DNA from: an uncultured Planctomycetota bacterium
Lineage (GTDB): Bacteria; Planctomycetota; Planctomycetia; Pirellulales; Thermoguttaceae
Reading direction: 5' to 3'
Length of the DNA: 43,153 nucleotides
Assembly (NCBI GenBank): GCA_900317365.1
Contig: ONGM01000152.1
Location: forward strand, 1 to 43,153
The notes under the pieces are model-generated. The model was not told where the DNA came from and ran no database searches. It saw only the letters and a program-made list of their open reading frames with translations. Made by a program: the position numbers and the translations under genes. Of the stretch, positions 41,422-43,153 are shown piece by piece (positions within the stretch are counted from its first letter, which is position 1; every line of letters starts with the position of its first letter).

Positions 41422-42897
41422 CTATTTTATCGAAACGTCGTCGATAAAGTCGCCGATTCGGACGAGAGGAGACGCGGCGTCGAGCTTCTGTCCGAAGACG
41501 GTAACGTTTTCGATCGAGAGACCTTTGAAACGGTGCGTTTCGTCGGCGCCGGAGAAGAGCATGCCGCAGAAGGACGGCAAGCCTTCTACTGTAATATTGC
41601 GAATCGTTACGTTGGCGATATGCCCTGGTTCTTGAACTTGCATGTACCGATTGACGGTCGGACGCGCGACGAAGAGCCAGTTGTCGCGATTGGCGACGTC
41701 GATATCGAAACGAAGTTTTGAGACGTCGAGATCTTTCATTTTTTCAAGCGCTTCCGGCGAGAGCGCGTTTTCGACGCCTGTTTCAAAACGAATATTTTCG
41801 AAGAGCGCGTCTTCCATCTTCATCCGTTCGCCCGGTTCGAGTAGGAAGTTGCGCGTTTGGGCGTGAATTACGTCGATATCTTTAAACGTAACGCGCCGCA
41901 TATATTCGGCGCGACTTTCGTGCCCCATAAGAACGATTCGCGCGCGATCGCACCAGAAGACGCAATTTTCGACGTAAATATCTTCGCAATTCCCGTATTT
42001 GAAATCGAGTCCTTTGAGCGCCATGCAGTCGTCGTCGGTGCGAATGAACGCGTTTTTAACGGTAACGCGGCGGGAATTGCACGGGTTAATTCCGTCGTCG
42101 TTTTGAACGCGCCCACCGCAGAGTTTGATATTGTCGATCGAAACGTCGTCGCTATTGACGGGAACGACCGTCCAGTGAGAGGCGCCGCGTATCGTTACGC
42201 CTTCCAATCTGACGTTCTTCGAAGCGTTGATCGACACGACGTGTCCGGTCGGACCTTGGCGCCATTCCCAATCGGAGGAGTCGATAATTCCGCGTCCTCG
42301 AATCGTTACGTTCTCGCCATGAACGTTGATTCCGCAATGCACGACGGCGCCTGGCGCAAGATAGAGCGTTTGATTGTCCGAGAGATTGATTGCGCCGCCT
42401 TTCGGACGATGGACGCCGCGCGGATAATAGATCACGTTCGGATCCTCGGCGTTCGGAACGTTCTCTTCCGGTGGGTTGACGAAGATTAGGAGCGGGTGAA
42501 CGCGTCCGTTGTACTCAACGGAGATTTGGCGCGGTTGATCGATCGTTAGAGTATAAGAGCCGTCGTCGTTTTTGACGGGCTCAATTTGGGCGGAGAGCGG
42601 TCTTACCGTGAGCGCGTCGATTTTAGCGCCGGAGAGTTCGCGGATCGTTACCGTAACCGGCTCGTCGGCGTCGATCGAAGTGAAGGCGTATTCCCCGCCG
42701 TAGTCGTACTTTTCGAACGGCGGGTCGGCGGTGCGCGCGGCGTAGACGAAGGAGGATTTTCCGTCGACTTCGACCGACCAATATTCGCTTGCCGGTTCGC
42801 CGTCGGGAGTCGGCGTTACGCGAATTTCCGCGCGCGCCGCGTTCGACGACAAGACGGCGGCGAGGAGTCCGAGGATCAGAGGGATATAGCGTTTCAT
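41422..42897 (-). CDS. secreted GH28-like glycosidase
   Basis: 491 residues from ATG 42897, with AAAGG upstream and a signal peptide (YIPLILGLLAAVLSSNAARA); a 59-residue in-frame extension is rejected because it overlaps the polA stop and is Arg/Ser-rich. An N-terminal beta domain (about 25-150) precedes the beta-helix: TLYLAPGAVVHCGINVHGENVTIRGRGIIDSS, then NDDGINPCNSRRVTVKNAFIRTDDDCMALKG, which matches the GH28 pair of motifs N.D and DD with the catalytic Asp residues, and CDRARIVLMGHESR in place of the GHG..S motif. GH28 enzymes cut polygalacturonan or rhamnogalacturonan; the altered GHE motif leaves substrate open. A link to the microcompartment (rhamnose from pectin) is plausible inference. 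Confidence 0.85.
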   Translation of the reverse strand: MKRYIPLILGLLAAVLSSNAARAEIRVTPTPDGEPASEYWSVEVDGKSSFVYAARTADPPFEKYDYGGEYAFTSIDADEPVTVTIRELSGAKIDALTVRPLSAQIEPVKNDDGSYTLTIDQPRQISVEYNGRVHPLLIFVNPPEENVPNAEDPNVIYYPRGVHRPKGGAINLSDNQTLYLAPGAVVHCGINVHGENVTIRGRGIIDSSDWEWRQGPTGHVVSINASKNVRLEGVTIRGASHWTVVPVNSDDVSIDNIKLCGGRVQNDDGINPCNSRRVTVKNAFIRTDDDCMALKGLDFKYGNCEDIYVENCVFWCDRARIVLMGHESRAEYMRRVTFKDIDVIHAQTRNFLLEPGERMKMEDALFENIRFETGVENALSPEALEKMKDLDVSKLRFDIDVANRDNWLFVARPTVNRYMQVQEPGHIANVTIRNITVEGLPSFCGMLFSGADETHRFKGLSIENVTVFGQKLDAASPLVRIGDFIDDVSIK

Positions 42898-42946
42898 TTG
42901 ACGACCTTTTCTAGCTGATACATTCAATCCGTTGGAACGAAAGGCG

Positions 42947-43153
42947 TTAGAGTTCGCCCCAGTTGGAACCGATTTCGACGTCGATCTTGAGCGGGACGGC
43001 GAGGGGATTGCCGAGCGACGTCTCTTCAACGACGATCTTTGCGAGTTCGTCGGCGTCTTCGCGGCGCGTTTCAAAGAGCAATTCGTCGTGGATTTGCAGA
43101 AGTAGGCGCGCGCGTTCGCGACCGGCGTTTTGCTCGGCGTTAGTTTCGACCTC
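42947..43153 (-). CDS. polA: DNA polymerase I, C-terminal fragment
   Basis: The last 68 codons of an open frame entering from the right edge, ending at TAA 42947-42949. It reads LLLQIHDELLFETRR, the motif C region of family A polymerases (QxHDE, with the catalytic Asp-Glu), then VPLKIDVEIGSNWGEL, the standard end of PolA. The gene is on the minus strand and its stop lies 50 bases before the GH28-like ATG, so read-through is possible. Only the palm-domain end is visible; the 3'-5' and 5'-3' exonuclease domains cannot be judged. Confidence 0.93.
   Translation of the reverse strand, partial: EVETNAEQNAGRERARLLLQIHDELLFETRREDADELAKIVVEETSLGNPLAVPLKIDVEIGSNWGEL

Noticed and set aside
1..43153. 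Insertion sequences, integrases or phage genes
   Set aside because: No transposase, recombinase or terminal inverted repeats recognised; composition changes follow the replication strand, not transfer.

Overview
The window looks like chromosomal DNA of a planctomycete-type bacterium (Planctomycetota, PVC superphylum), probably a plant-saccharide degrader. The grounds are a Pvm-type microcompartment operon (class II aldolase, CoA-acylating aldehyde dehydrogenase, PduL, AckA, two BMC-H and three BMC-P shell genes, no BMC-T), a DUF1844 protein, secreted beta-helix/GH28-type proteins, a polysaccharide chain-length/BY-kinase and many secreted proteins without clear families. Base composition is CpG-rich throughout. 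This assignment is inference from gene content; no rRNA or tRNA gene was recognised.

Layout. 1-7.6 kb: an acidic membrane-anchored protein cut by the window edge, a small Cys-rich lipoprotein, a DUF1844 protein with Cys/His repeats, 5-formyl-THF cyclo-ligase, a secreted helical protein, CsrA, a small unknown protein and an M24 peptidase. 7.6-15.9 kb: a microcompartment operon on the minus strand, read pduL - BMC-H - BMC-H - ackA - BMC-P - aldehyde dehydrogenase - membrane protein - BMC-P - RpiB-like protein - BMC-P - aldolase, with a promoter before pduL and a terminator after the aldolase. Together these would cleave a sugar phosphate to a lactaldehyde-type aldehyde plus DHAP, oxidise the aldehyde to acyl-CoA, convert it to acyl phosphate, and make ATP with the kinase, recycling CoA inside the shell. 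16-17.2 kb: a flippase-like membrane protein. 17.2-18.1 kb: an AT-rich gap with inverted DnaA-box-like sites, at the point where strand composition flips from C-rich to G-rich. It is the best candidate replication origin and lies directly before dnaN. Most genes to its left are on the minus strand and most to its right on the plus strand, so transcription mostly follows replication away from it.

18-28 kb: dnaN, ApbE, a MazG-like protein, a large membrane protein with an ABC ATPase, an exported isoaspartyl-methyltransferase-like protein, an HD hydrolase and a secreted C-terminally anchored protein. 28.8-31.7 kb: a Wzz/BY-kinase fusion ending in a long Gly/Tyr repeat. 31.9-36.1 kb: housekeeping genes frr, rny and ribBA. 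36.4-39.1 kb: a HAD phosphatase followed by an organophosphate-type MFS transporter. 39.2-43.2 kb: two secreted parallel beta-helix proteins, the second GH28-like, and the C-terminal end of DNA polymerase I running off the right edge.

The most unusual items are the origin candidate, two non-standard members of the microcompartment operon (an RpiB-like protein lacking the expected catalytic residues and a His/Ser-tailed membrane protein), the Gly/Tyr-tailed kinase, the exported methyltransferase-like protein with an altered SAM motif, and a three-way-junction RNA candidate near 1.95 kb.
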